Positions 53,288 through 61,429 of a DNA stretch of 64,000 nt are shown piece after piece. The translations under genes and the position numbers were made by a program. Origin of the DNA: Paenibacillus faecis. GTDB lineage: Bacteria > Bacillota > Bacilli > Paenibacillales > Paenibacillaceae. Every line of letters begins with the position of its first letter. The first letter of the stretch is position 1. The notes beneath the pieces were generated by a model that had not been told where the DNA came from, did not search any database, and was given only the letters and a program-made list of their open reading frames with translations. The stretch spans positions 386,202 through 450,201 of the forward strand of contig NZ_VSDO01000004.1 of assembly GCF_008084145.1 (NCBI RefSeq). The letters run 5' to 3'.

Positions 53288-55190
53288 CTTCACCAGCTCC
53301 TTTCGTGAGTAGGGGTTCCGTTAAAATAGGGTGGGTTACTGTAACGGTCGTACCTTCGCCTTCTTCGCTCTCGACCGAGATTCCGTAGGCACCCCCGAAG
53401 GTCAGGGCGATTCGGGCCTGGACATTGAGCATGCCGTAGCCCTTTCCCCCGGTGGGGTCTGGCTCGGAGGCCACCCCCGCCGGTTCGGCCGTTCCGGCTG
53501 CGGCCAATGCGCGGCGGAGCGCAAGCAGCCGTTCCGCCGTCATCCCCTTTCCGTCGTCCCGGACGGTAAGCAGGAGTCCGCCGTCTTGGATGCTTCCCCG
53601 AACCTCCACCTTGCCCGGTCCCCGCCGCTCCTTAATGCCGTGGTAGATGGCGTTCTCGACGATCGGCTGGAGAATCAGCTTCAGCACATAGGCTCCCTGC
53701 ACGCGGGGATCGATGTCGATCGAATAGCTGAGCTTGTTTTGGTAACGCACCTGTTGAATCTGCAAGTAGCTGCGGATATGCTCGATTTCATCGTTCAGCG
53801 GGATGATATCGTTCCCTTTGCTGAGACCGATCCGGAACAGCCTGGACAGCGACTCGGCCATTTGCGCGATATCCTCGGCCCCTTTGCGCCGGGCCATCCA
53901 GTGAATCGTATCGAGCGTATTGTACAGAAAATGCGGCTTGATATGAGCCTGCAAGCTGCGCAGCTCCGCCTCCCGCTTTTGCCGCTCCTGGCGCTCCGTC
54001 AGCTTGATCAAACGGTTGATCTGCTGCAGCATCGCGTTGAACTTCCGGCCCAGCAGCCCGATTTCATCGGAGCGGCTGCCCCAGTGGCGGACGGTCAGGT
54101 CACCGGACTGGGCTTTCTGCATGAAGGACATCAGCTGCCCGATCGGCCTGGACAGGGAGTAGGCCAAATAGAAGGAGGCGGTCATCCCGAGCAGGCAAAC
54201 GAAGAACACGAAGCTGACGATCGAAAAGCGGATTTCCCGTGTCTCCGCGGCGGATTCCTTAAGCGAAAAAACACCGACCGTTGTCCATCCCGTAAAAGCC
54301 GACTCCCGGTAGATGAACTGCAGCTTGCGCCCGTTCACCTGACGGGTGGCCGTGCCGGCTCCGGACTGGTTTTTGAGCCACGAATGCGGGATTTTCTCGA
54401 CATAAGGCTCCGGCGGCGCATAGATCATCTCGCCGCCGGGATCAAGGACCGTCAGGTAGCCGGTTTTACCCAGCCGCACATCCTGCGCCGTTTCGGCGAT
54501 AACCCGCAGCTTAAGGTCGATGAGTACGACGCCCAGCGTCTCGCCGGTTTCGGGATCCAGGATGGCCCGAACGACCGAAACGACCTCGTTGTCTTTGTAA
54601 CTGGCATGCGTCGTCACGTTGCGGCCGGAAGGGTGGCCTACAATTTTGAAGATGCCTTTGTTCCGGACGGCTTCCAAATACCATTCCTCCTCCGTGAGGC
54701 TTTGGTTCGGATAGCGGGCATACATTTCGTTGCTGAGGTAAGCTCCGCGGCGGTTGACGATCAGAATGCCGGCGACTTCGGAATGCAGGGTGGTGAAGCC
54801 CTGCAAAAATTTGCGGATCGCATAGGATGCCGGTTCCGCGCCGCTTTCGGGCTGTGGACTGCCGATGGCGATACGGCTACCGGTCCCGGCGGTCCCTTTT
54901 TTCAGAAAGTCCTGGACTTCGGGATTAAAAGAGATGAAATAGGTGATGTTCTGCAAATTCTCGACATAGGCCTCCAGCGTTTGGTTGACCTTCCCGATCA
55001 GCTGCAGCGTATTCTCCGTCATCCGGCGCTCAATGACGCGGTCCGCCGACCAGTTGACGAGAAAGCCCAGTCCGATCGAAGGGAGAATGCTGATCAGCAG
55101 GAAATGAAGGATCAGTTTATAGCGGATCGGCATATTGTTCATGGACATCCGCGCCAGTCCCGTTAACCGTTTATTTGGCGTAATAATCAT
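53277..55190 (-). CDS. YesM/LytS-type sensor histidine kinase
   Basis: A 637-residue kinase; ATG 55190 follows GGAGG at 7 nt. Helix 1 (about 26-46), an extracellular dCache-like domain, helix 2 near 320, then HAMP and a His_kinase domain with the phospho-site in HIKPHFLYNTLDTIHWM, followed by an ATPase domain (PIVENAIYHGI, DDGKGM). It overlaps the binding-protein gene by 20 bp. In related three-component systems the kinase senses sugar through the membrane-anchored binding protein rather than directly. Confidence 0.93.
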   Translation of the reverse strand: MIITPNKRLTGLARMSMNNMPIRYKLILHFLLISILPSIGLGFLVNWSADRVIERRMTENTLQLIGKVNQTLEAYVENLQNITYFISFNPEVQDFLKKGTAGTGSRIAIGSPQPESGAEPASYAIRKFLQGFTTLHSEVAGILIVNRRGAYLSNEMYARYPNQSLTEEEWYLEAVRNKGIFKIVGHPSGRNVTTHASYKDNEVVSVVRAILDPETGETLGVVLIDLKLRVIAETAQDVRLGKTGYLTVLDPGGEMIYAPPEPYVEKIPHSWLKNQSGAGTATRQVNGRKLQFIYRESAFTGWTTVGVFSLKESAAETREIRFSIVSFVFFVCLLGMTASFYLAYSLSRPIGQLMSFMQKAQSGDLTVRHWGSRSDEIGLLGRKFNAMLQQINRLIKLTERQERQKREAELRSLQAHIKPHFLYNTLDTIHWMARRKGAEDIAQMAESLSRLFRIGLSKGNDIIPLNDEIEHIRSYLQIQQVRYQNKLSYSIDIDPRVQGAYVLKLILQPIVENAIYHGIKERRGPGKVEVRGSIQDGGLLLTVRDDGKGMTAERLLALRRALAAAGTAEPAGVASEPDPTGGKGYGMLNVQARIALTFGGAYGISVESEEGEGTTVTVTHPILTEPLLTKGAGEDDE

Positions 55191-56172
55191 CGACATTCCT
55201 CCGCGTCACTACCGTAATGCCGGTGTCGGTTCTCCGGGGAACGGAAGAGCCGGAATTTTGCGCCGCAGGGGGATCGTGTTTTAAGGCAAAAAGATACTGG
55301 AGCGACCAATACCCCATATTCCAGGTTCCCTGCGCCATCGTGGCCGCGATATCCCCGCTCTTCACCAGATCGAGCGTACCCTTGTCGGTATCGAAGCCGA
55401 GTATTTTCGGCCCCGGATTGCCCCGTTTCAGGTGCTCCCGAACGGCTTCGGCCACGCCGATCCCCCCGTTGGCTTCCGTGGTGAAAATCCCGGCGATCCC
55501 GGGGTCGCCGGACAAAATATCCTCGGCGGCTTGTCTGGAGAGGAGCGGATCACCCTTGCCGTTCTTAACGGCCATCACCTTCATCTCGGGAAACTCTCGG
55601 GAGATCGTGTCGGCAAATCCCCGGGTGCGTTCCTCATGGTTTTGCTGGCCGGGAAGCGTCACGATCGCGATCCTTCCCTTCCCGCCCGTAAGCTCGGCCA
55701 TCTGCCGGGCCGCCTTGACCCCGGCGCTGTAGTTATCCGTGCCGAGAAAGGAATACGCTTTGCTGCCGGGAGCGTCCGAGTCGAACAGAACGACCGGGAT
55801 GCCGGCCTCCACGGCCTTATCGATCGTGGCGTTCAGCTCCAGCGGGTGAATGGCGGAAATGGCGATCCCCGCCGGCTTTTTGGCGATCGCCTGCTCAAGG
55901 ACCGTAATCTGCTCATTCACGTCCCGCTGGGTGGCTCCCCGATATTCGACGGAAACCTGAAGCGCGGAGGCGGCATCTTCAAACCCTTTGAGACTGCTTT
56001 TCCAATAATCGATGCCCATTTGAAACGTGATCATAATGTATTTTTCGCCGATTTCGCCCCGAAGTCCGCCCGCCTGCCGGGAGGCCTCAAGGTGGCTCTT
56101 GCTGCGGTAGTCCGCCGCGTAAAGCAAAAAACATCCGATAAGCAGCACATAGATCAAACCTAGCTTTTTCAT
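55171..56172 (-). CDS. Membrane-anchored sugar-binding sensor protein (AraP/XylFII-like)
   Basis: A 333-residue protein from ATG 56172 behind AAAGGGG. It has an N-terminal hydrophobic segment without lipobox or clear cleavage site (LIYVLLIGCFLLYAADYRSK), so it is likely anchored, followed by a ribose-binding-protein-like domain (VLEQAIAKKPAGIAISAIHP, SYSAGVKAARQM-like region NYSAGVKAARQMAE). Gene order binding protein-kinase-regulator-importer matches the AraPST-AraEGH system of Geobacillus and XylFII-LytS-YesN of Clostridium. Its job would be to present bound sugar to the kinase. Confidence 0.85.
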   Translation of the reverse strand: MKKLGLIYVLLIGCFLLYAADYRSKSHLEASRQAGGLRGEIGEKYIMITFQMGIDYWKSSLKGFEDAASALQVSVEYRGATQRDVNEQITVLEQAIAKKPAGIAISAIHPLELNATIDKAVEAGIPVVLFDSDAPGSKAYSFLGTDNYSAGVKAARQMAELTGGKGRIAIVTLPGQQNHEERTRGFADTISREFPEMKVMAVKNGKGDPLLSRQAAEDILSGDPGIAGIFTTEANGGIGVAEAVREHLKRGNPGPKILGFDTDKGTLDLVKSGDIAATMAQGTWNMGYWSLQYLFALKHDPPAAQNSGSSVPRRTDTGITVVTRRNVDDYYAK

Positions 56173-56251
56173 TGTGCAACCCCTTTCATGAATATGGATA
56201 GGATACCGCTCGGGAGGGTTCCAGCCATTCCCAGCCATATCATACAAGGTT

Positions 56252-56285
56252 TTGCCGGGGAAACCTATCCCCTGATAAAATAGGG
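56252..56285 (+). promoter_or_regulatory. Promoter of the AraC gene with shared CCC/GGG-flanked -10
   Basis: TTGCCG (56252-56257), 18 bp, TAAAAT (56276-56281). The -10 sits in CCCTGATAAAATAGGG (56270-56285). Almost the same string, CCCTGATAAAATGGG, is at 57303-57317 before the GH4 gene. Confidence 0.5.
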
Positions 56286-56317
56286 GCAGGACGATTCCGA
56301 AAGGGAGGAGGGGACCC

Positions 56318-57253
56318 ATGGAACGCGGCAGTCTGTACCGTACAGGCTTAATGGACGGGGAATATCAGCCGGAGTTTACGGCTTACTATTTTAAACAATG
56401 GGATGAGCTGCATATGTCCTTTCATCGCCATGACTCGACGGAAATTATGTATATCCTTTCAGGAGTTTGCCGGGTGGAGGTTCGGACGCCGGAACACCTG
56501 AGTCCCGTGGGGAAACAGCTCAAGAAGGGCGAATTTATTCTGCTTGACGCCGGCGTTCCGCACCGGTTGATCGTCGAGCCGAACTCCCCTTGCCGGATGC
56601 TGAACATTGAGTTCCGCTTTGCTCCCAGCAGCGGCCGGTTTCCATCGCTTCGCCAATGCCTGGACGGGGCGGGGAGGGAGGTCGCGGCCATGCTGACCCG
56701 CCCGTTTCAATATGTGGTCCTGCGCGATCCCGAGGAAATTTACCGTACGCTCAAAAGCCTCGTACTGGAGCTGGATCGGCAGCACGCGGAGGAAGGAGAA
56801 GGAGACTCGGCCATGGTCCGCCTGCTGTTTGCGGAGCTGCTGATTTCCTTGAGCCGTCTTCGCGATGAACATGAAAGCGGCAACCATCAGGAGATGGACT
56901 ATTACGTCAAACAGTGCCTCGGCTACCTGCACGAGAATTACGATCGCGAGATCCGCGTGGAGGATGCGGCGGGGATCGTTAACCTGCATCCGGGGTATTT
57001 GCAGCGGATTTTCAAGCTGCATACGGGCGAAACGCTCATGCAGTACCTGACCCGCTTGCGGATGGATAAAGCGGCCATGCTGCTGCTCCATACCAATATC
57101 CCGGTCGCTGATATCGCCGATTATGTGGGGGTGGGGAGCCGGCAATATTTTCACGCGCTGTTCAAAAAGCATATGGGCGTAACTCCGATTGAATACCGGA
57201 ATTCCCTGCACGCCCAGAAGGATGCGCCGGATACGATAAGTGAGGATTTTTGA
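56318..57253 (+). CDS. AraC-family regulator with N-terminal cupin domain
   Basis: A 311-residue protein behind GGGAGGAGGGG. The N-terminal cupin-like domain (MSFHRHDSTEIMYILSGVC, FILLDAGVPHRLIVEP) is typical of sugar-responsive AraC proteins. The C-terminal double HTH spans about 200-300: IRVEDAAGIVNLHPGYLQRI and ADYVGVGSRQYFHALFKKHM. It is divergent from the sensor operon and 143 bp before the GH4 gene, which it probably activates. Confidence 0.92.
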   Translation: MERGSLYRTGLMDGEYQPEFTAYYFKQWDELHMSFHRHDSTEIMYILSGVCRVEVRTPEHLSPVGKQLKKGEFILLDAGVPHRLIVEPNSPCRMLNIEFRFAPSSGRFPSLRQCLDGAGREVAAMLTRPFQYVVLRDPEEIYRTLKSLVLELDRQHAEEGEGDSAMVRLLFAELLISLSRLRDEHESGNHQEMDYYVKQCLGYLHENYDREIRVEDAAGIVNLHPGYLQRIFKLHTGETLMQYLTRLRMDKAAMLLLHTNIPVADIADYVGVGSRQYFHALFKKHMGVTPIEYRNSLHAQKDAPDTISEDF

Positions 57254-57281
57254 CAGGAAGCCGGCGGATAAGTCAGAATCC

Positions 57282-57317
57282 TGATAACGTTTACTCGGGT
57301 CTCCCTGATAAAATGGG
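57282..57317 (+). promoter_or_regulatory. CcpA site and -10 element upstream of the GH4 gene
   Basis: TGATAACGTTTACT (57282-57295) matches the cre pattern except for the last base and overlaps the expected -35 region of a promoter with -10 TAAAAT at 57309-57314, inside CCCTGATAAAATGGG. Overlap with the -35 is a classical repressing position. Confidence 0.6.
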
Positions 57318-57396
57318 TGGTGCAAAGGGATTCCGGGTTTTCTGAGATCTCCGGGATCTTAAGCCTGATTTTAAGCTTGGGGGAGGTCATGGGAAC

Positions 57397-58908
57397 ATGT
57401 CTTTTAAAGTGGCGTTTATCGGGGCCGGCAGCATCGGATTTACAAGAGGGCTGCTTCGGGACCTGCTGTCCGTGCCGGAGTTTCGTGATATCGAGGTTTC
57501 TTTTACTGACATCAGCGAACCGAATTTGCGGATGGTGACGGAGTTATGCCAGCGGGATATCCGGGAAAACGGATTGCCGATTACGATTCGGGCTTCGCTG
57601 GACCGCCGGGAGGCGTTGAGGAATGCGAAATACGTCATCTGCACCATCCGCGTCGGCGGACTGGAGGCGTTCGCGACGGACGTCGATATTCCGCTGCAAT
57701 ACGGCGTTGACCAATGTGTCGGCGATACTCTTTGCGCCGGGGGGATTATGTACGGGCAGCGGGGCATCGCGGAGATGCTGAACATTTGCCGGGATATTCG
57801 GGAAGTGGCGGCGCCGGATGCGCTGCTGCTGAACTACGCCAATCCGATGGCGATGCTGACCTGGGCCTGCAACCAATACGGCGGCGTGCGGACGATCGGG
57901 CTCTGCCACGGCGTACAGGGCGGTCACCATCAGATCGCGGAAGCGTTCGGCCTCGAAAAAGAAGAAGTCGACATCATTTGCGCCGGGATCAACCATCAGA
58001 CCTGGTATATCAGCATTAAGCACAACGGGGAGGACTTGACGGGCAAACTCCTGGAGGCGTTTGAGCGGCACCCGGATTTCTCCCGGACGGAAAAGGTGCG
58101 GATCGATATGCTCCGCCGGTTCGGTTACTACAGCACGGAATCCAACGGGCATCTGAGCGAATACGTTCCCTGGTACCGCAAACGGCCGGAGGAGATCCAA
58201 GAATGGATCGATCTCGGCAGTTGGATCAACGGCGAGACCGGCGGTTATCTGCGGGTTTGTACGGAGGGGCGCAATTGGTTCGAGACGGATTTTCCGAACT
58301 GGATGAAGGAGCCGGCCCTGGCCTTCAAGGCGGAGGAGCGGAGCGAGGAGCATGGCTCCTACATTATCGAGGGCCTGGAAACGGGCCGGGTGTACCGGGG
58401 CCATTTCAACGTCGTCAACCGCGGCATCATCGCCAATCTGCCGGATGACGCGGTGATCGAAGCGCCGGGCTACGTCGACCGCAACGGCATTTCCATGCCG
58501 CATGTCGGCCCCCTGCCCCTCGGCCCGGCCGCGGTGTGCAGCGCCAGCATCTCCGTGCAACGCCTGGCGGTGGAGGCGGCCGTCCATGGCGACGACCGGC
58601 TGCTGCGCCAGGCGTTCATGATGGACCCGCTGGTCGGCGCGGTCTGCAATCCGCCGGAGATTTGGCAGATGGTCGACGACATGCTGATCGCCCAGGAGGC
58701 CTGGCTGCCGCAGTACAAGGCGGCGATCGCGGATGCGAAGCTCCGCCGGGCCGAAGGGAAGCGGCGGCCGACCCGGGAGGGCTATGCCGGAGCGGCCCGC
58801 CTGGCGGTCAAGAGCGTAGCGGAGATGATGGAAGACCGCGAAGCGGCGAACAAGAACGCCCGCGAAGCGGACAAAGGCAAGGATCGCGCTTCCGCCGGCG
58901 CGAACTAG
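57397..58908 (+). CDS. Glycoside hydrolase family 4 enzyme (MelA-like alpha-galactosidase/alpha-glucosidase)
   Basis: A 503-residue cytoplasmic enzyme; ATG 57397 follows GGGGGAGG (ATG 57389 is out of frame). NAD-binding loop FIGAGSIGFTRG; LLNYANPMAMLTWA; metal ligands C170 in LCHGVQG and H200 in GINHQTW. GH4 enzymes use NAD+ and Mn2+ with a redox mechanism. GDTLCAGGIMYG and the overall length fit the alpha-galactosidase branch, though alpha-glucosidase or alpha-glucuronidase activity is possible. The last 30 residues are charged and variable. It is under the AraC gene and a CcpA site. Confidence 0.9.
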   Translation: MSFKVAFIGAGSIGFTRGLLRDLLSVPEFRDIEVSFTDISEPNLRMVTELCQRDIRENGLPITIRASLDRREALRNAKYVICTIRVGGLEAFATDVDIPLQYGVDQCVGDTLCAGGIMYGQRGIAEMLNICRDIREVAAPDALLLNYANPMAMLTWACNQYGGVRTIGLCHGVQGGHHQIAEAFGLEKEEVDIICAGINHQTWYISIKHNGEDLTGKLLEAFERHPDFSRTEKVRIDMLRRFGYYSTESNGHLSEYVPWYRKRPEEIQEWIDLGSWINGETGGYLRVCTEGRNWFETDFPNWMKEPALAFKAEERSEEHGSYIIEGLETGRVYRGHFNVVNRGIIANLPDDAVIEAPGYVDRNGISMPHVGPLPLGPAAVCSASISVQRLAVEAAVHGDDRLLRQAFMMDPLVGAVCNPPEIWQMVDDMLIAQEAWLPQYKAAIADAKLRRAEGKRRPTREGYAGAARLAVKSVAEMMEDREAANKNAREADKGKDRASAGAN

Positions 58909-58909
58909 C

Positions 58910-58968
58910 AAAAAGGGGCGCCCCCTATACCCATCCGGCATTCGGATGGGGGAGGGCGTCCCCTTTTT
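58910..58968 (+). terminator. Strong terminator after the GH4 gene
   Basis: AAAAAGGGG-c-GCCC pairs with GGGC-gt-CCCCTTTTT around an inner CCCATCCG/CGGATGGG stem. Confidence 0.92.
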
Positions 58969-58975
58969 GAGCAAA

Positions 58976-59160
58976 TTCCTGCAAATGTGCAGGGATTTTC
59001 GGCAGTGAGGCGCTTGTTTACTCAAAAACCTGCAAAAGTGCAGGTTTTTCATGCGCAATCGCCCTGGTTCGGAAAAAGAGTGGAAAATGCCTGCAGATTT
59101 GCATCTTTTTAATGGATGACCGAGCGAGTCGGCGGAAATGCCTGCAGATTTGCATCTTTT
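58976..59160. repeat. Four-site palindromic array, family B, copy 2
   Basis: Sites begin at 58976, 59027, 59088 and 59139 (steps 51, 61, 51). The second, ACCTGC-aaaagt-GCAGGT, is a perfect hairpin; the third and fourth are both TGCCTGCAGATTTGCATC, identical to the third site of copy 1. Confidence 0.8.
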
Positions 59161-59230
59161 CTGCTCGGATGGCCCGGCCGGTGCCCGCGCTTCGTGATGC
59201 GGGTTTAGAGATTTTCCACTAGCCGAGCGC

Positions 59231-59429
59231 AATAGCGGTCTTTTGGGGCGCTATTTCGGCCCGATTCGGCTCCACGGGGAAAATAGCGGTCAAAAAGGGC
59301 CTTATTTCCTTTCGAGTAGGCCAATAATCAGGTTTTGGCCCGCTTTTCCCCAAAATAAGGCCTTAAAAAGCCGCTATTCCTCCCCGATGACCCAAATTCG
59401 ACAAAATAGCGCCCCTGAAGGCCGTTATT
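59231..59429. repeat. Four-site palindromic array, family C, copy 1 (intact)
   Basis: Sites begin at 59231 (AATAGCGGTC, closing CGCTATT), 59282, 59354 and 59405: steps 51, 72, 51. It is the intact version of the array split by the IS4 element. Its last site overlaps the stop codon of the convergent YesN gene, so repeat sequence supplies the end of that frame. Confidence 0.8.
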
Positions 59430-61416
59430 ACTTTAAGAGATCCTTTTTCACTTCCCCGCTAGGAGGGGGGGCGTCTTTGCTGTGGCTGATCCGCTTGTAC
59501 TCATTGGGCGTGACGCCGACCATCCGCTTGAACAGCTTGTTAAAATAGGCTGGGTCGGGATAGCCGACTTCGTGTCCGACTTCATGAATCTTCAGGTTGG
59601 AGGAGTCGGCGAGCAGTTGCTTCGCCCTTTTGATCCGGATCTCGATCAAATAGTCGGTGATGGTCATGCCGGTCTCCTGCTTGAAAAGCTTGCTTAAATA
59701 GGTGGGGGTCAGGTAGACCAGGCCGGCCAGGCTGCTGAGCTCGGCCTGCTCGCTGTAATGTTCTTCGATCCACCTTTTAACGACCTCGACCGATTTCCCG
59801 CCTTGCGCCAGCCGCTTCTCGCGAATGTCCTGAAGCGTTCGCCCGACTATGCCGATCAGGAGCTGTTTGTATTCGGCGAACTTCAGGCAAGCCTCCAGCT
59901 TCCGGTCCAGGGAATCCGGCGTTCCCATCGGCGCGGACGGTGAGTCCGACAACGGGTCTGAAGCCGGTGAAGATGCCAGTGCGAATTCCCGTACGGACGC
60001 GGTTGTCGGTACGGAGGCAGATGACGATGTAGCGGCCGGTGCTGAAGCGGATGCCTGCGCCGAAACAGATGCCGATGTCGATGCCACCGAACTTGCGGAG
60101 CCTACGGACCCCGCTGAGCCCGCCGAACCTGCCGAACCTGCCGAATGCAGCGAACCCGCCGAACCCGGGGAAACTTCCGGGGCTGCGGCCGCCGTGGCAT
60201 CCCATGCCGAGCTTGGTCCGGGTCCCAAGGCCGAACTCGAACCTGACCGCGTATTAGAACTCCGAACAGAACTCGGAATAGAACTCCGAACAGGGTCCGA
60301 TCCAGAACCCGGCCCGGGTTCCTTACCAAGGCCCCGTTCCTGGCCATCCTCCTCGCCCGGGACCGCCGCGGCCTCTCCGAAGGCCTTGCGCCATTCCGGC
60401 AATTCGGCCGCCGTCGTCTCCAGCACGACCCGGCAGTACTGGCGGAGGGCGGCTTGGGAGGCCCGGACCCGCCGGAGTACGTCCAGGTGCCGTTCCATCG
60501 TATGGAGCGTCTCCTGGACGTTCAGCACCTGGATCGGCGGAACCAACGCCTCGCGGGCGGCGGCCAGAACCCCGCCTGCCTCTGCCTCCGCAGCAGCCGC
60601 GTCGAACGCTTCGCAGCTCCAGGCCTCCTCGCGGTACATGCCGCGCTCGCAGGCGAGCTTCGCTTCGGCGAACGCCTGGCCGAGCCGGGCGGGGTCGCTG
60701 TAGCCCCGGCTGACGCCGACGAGAACGACGCCGGGGTGGGGGAACTGGCGCAGCGCGCCGGTCAGCCGGTCCGTATCCTCCGCCAGCGGAGGATCGGCAT
60801 AATAGCTGACCAGCGAAATCAGCCGTTCCCCGGTGTCGACGGCGTCGAACAGATGCTGCGGCTGGCGCTGCAAAAGCCCGACGCTGGAGCGAAGCGCGTC
60901 CATATCGCTGCCCTTGATCACAATGACCGCAAAGTAGGGGAGGGGCAGCGCCAATTCCGGAAGCTTCGGACAGAGGGAGGGGGAGCTTTTCATGTAGGAT
61001 ATGAGAAGCCCCGAACGGAGCTGCAGGTTTTTGCCGAGTCGGGCCGCCTTTTCCTCCCCCAGGTTTTGGAGCAGCTCGAACAGCTGTTTTTTATTGATCG
61101 GCTTAAGCAAATAATCCACCGCCGAATACCGCAAAGCCTGCCTGGCGTATTCAAAGTCCGTAAATCCGCTCATAATGATGCAGCGGGTCTCGGGCTTCAC
61201 CGCTTTGAGCTCTTTGATCAGCTCCAATCCGTCCATCAACGGCATCCGGATGTCGGTAATGACGATATCGAGCGGTTCCGACCGGGCGAATTCCAGCGCC
61301 TCTTGTCCATTGGAGAACGTACCGGCCACTTCGTATTGTTCGCTCTCCCGGCGGATGATTTTGCCCAGCCCCTCGCGGATGGAAGCTTCATCGTCAACTA
61401 TGGCGATGCGAAGCAT
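59428..61416 (-). CDS. YesN-type response regulator with a long low-complexity insert
   Basis: A 662-residue protein, about 120-150 longer than usual for the family. Receiver domain with D55 in IVITDIRMPLMDG; middle helical part to about 350; then about 145 residues (roughly 356-500) of nearly pure Ser/Ala/Gly/Pro/Thr with repeats such as GSAGSAGSAGSVGSASS; then the double HTH (about 560-655: LSSLAGLVYLTPTYLSKLFK). The gene is 13 bp after the kinase gene, which encodes its partner, and probably acts on the sugar permease genes upstream of that. Confidence 0.88.
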   Translation of the reverse strand: MLRIAIVDDEASIREGLGKIIRRESEQYEVAGTFSNGQEALEFARSEPLDIVITDIRMPLMDGLELIKELKAVKPETRCIIMSGFTDFEYARQALRYSAVDYLLKPINKKQLFELLQNLGEEKAARLGKNLQLRSGLLISYMKSSPSLCPKLPELALPLPYFAVIVIKGSDMDALRSSVGLLQRQPQHLFDAVDTGERLISLVSYYADPPLAEDTDRLTGALRQFPHPGVVLVGVSRGYSDPARLGQAFAEAKLACERGMYREEAWSCEAFDAAAAEAEAGGVLAAAREALVPPIQVLNVQETLHTMERHLDVLRRVRASQAALRQYCRVVLETTAAELPEWRKAFGEAAAVPGEEDGQERGLGKEPGPGSGSDPVRSSIPSSVRSSNTRSGSSSALGPGPSSAWDATAAAAPEVSPGSAGSLHSAGSAGSAGSAGSVGSASSVASTSASVSAQASASAPAATSSSASVPTTASVREFALASSPASDPLSDSPSAPMGTPDSLDRKLEACLKFAEYKQLLIGIVGRTLQDIREKRLAQGGKSVEVVKRWIEEHYSEQAELSSLAGLVYLTPTYLSKLFKQETGMTITDYLIEIRIKRAKQLLADSSNLKIHEVGHEVGYPDPAYFNKLFKRMVGVTPNEYKRISHSKDAPPPSGEVKKDLLK

Positions 61417-61429
61417 GACAATTCCTCCT

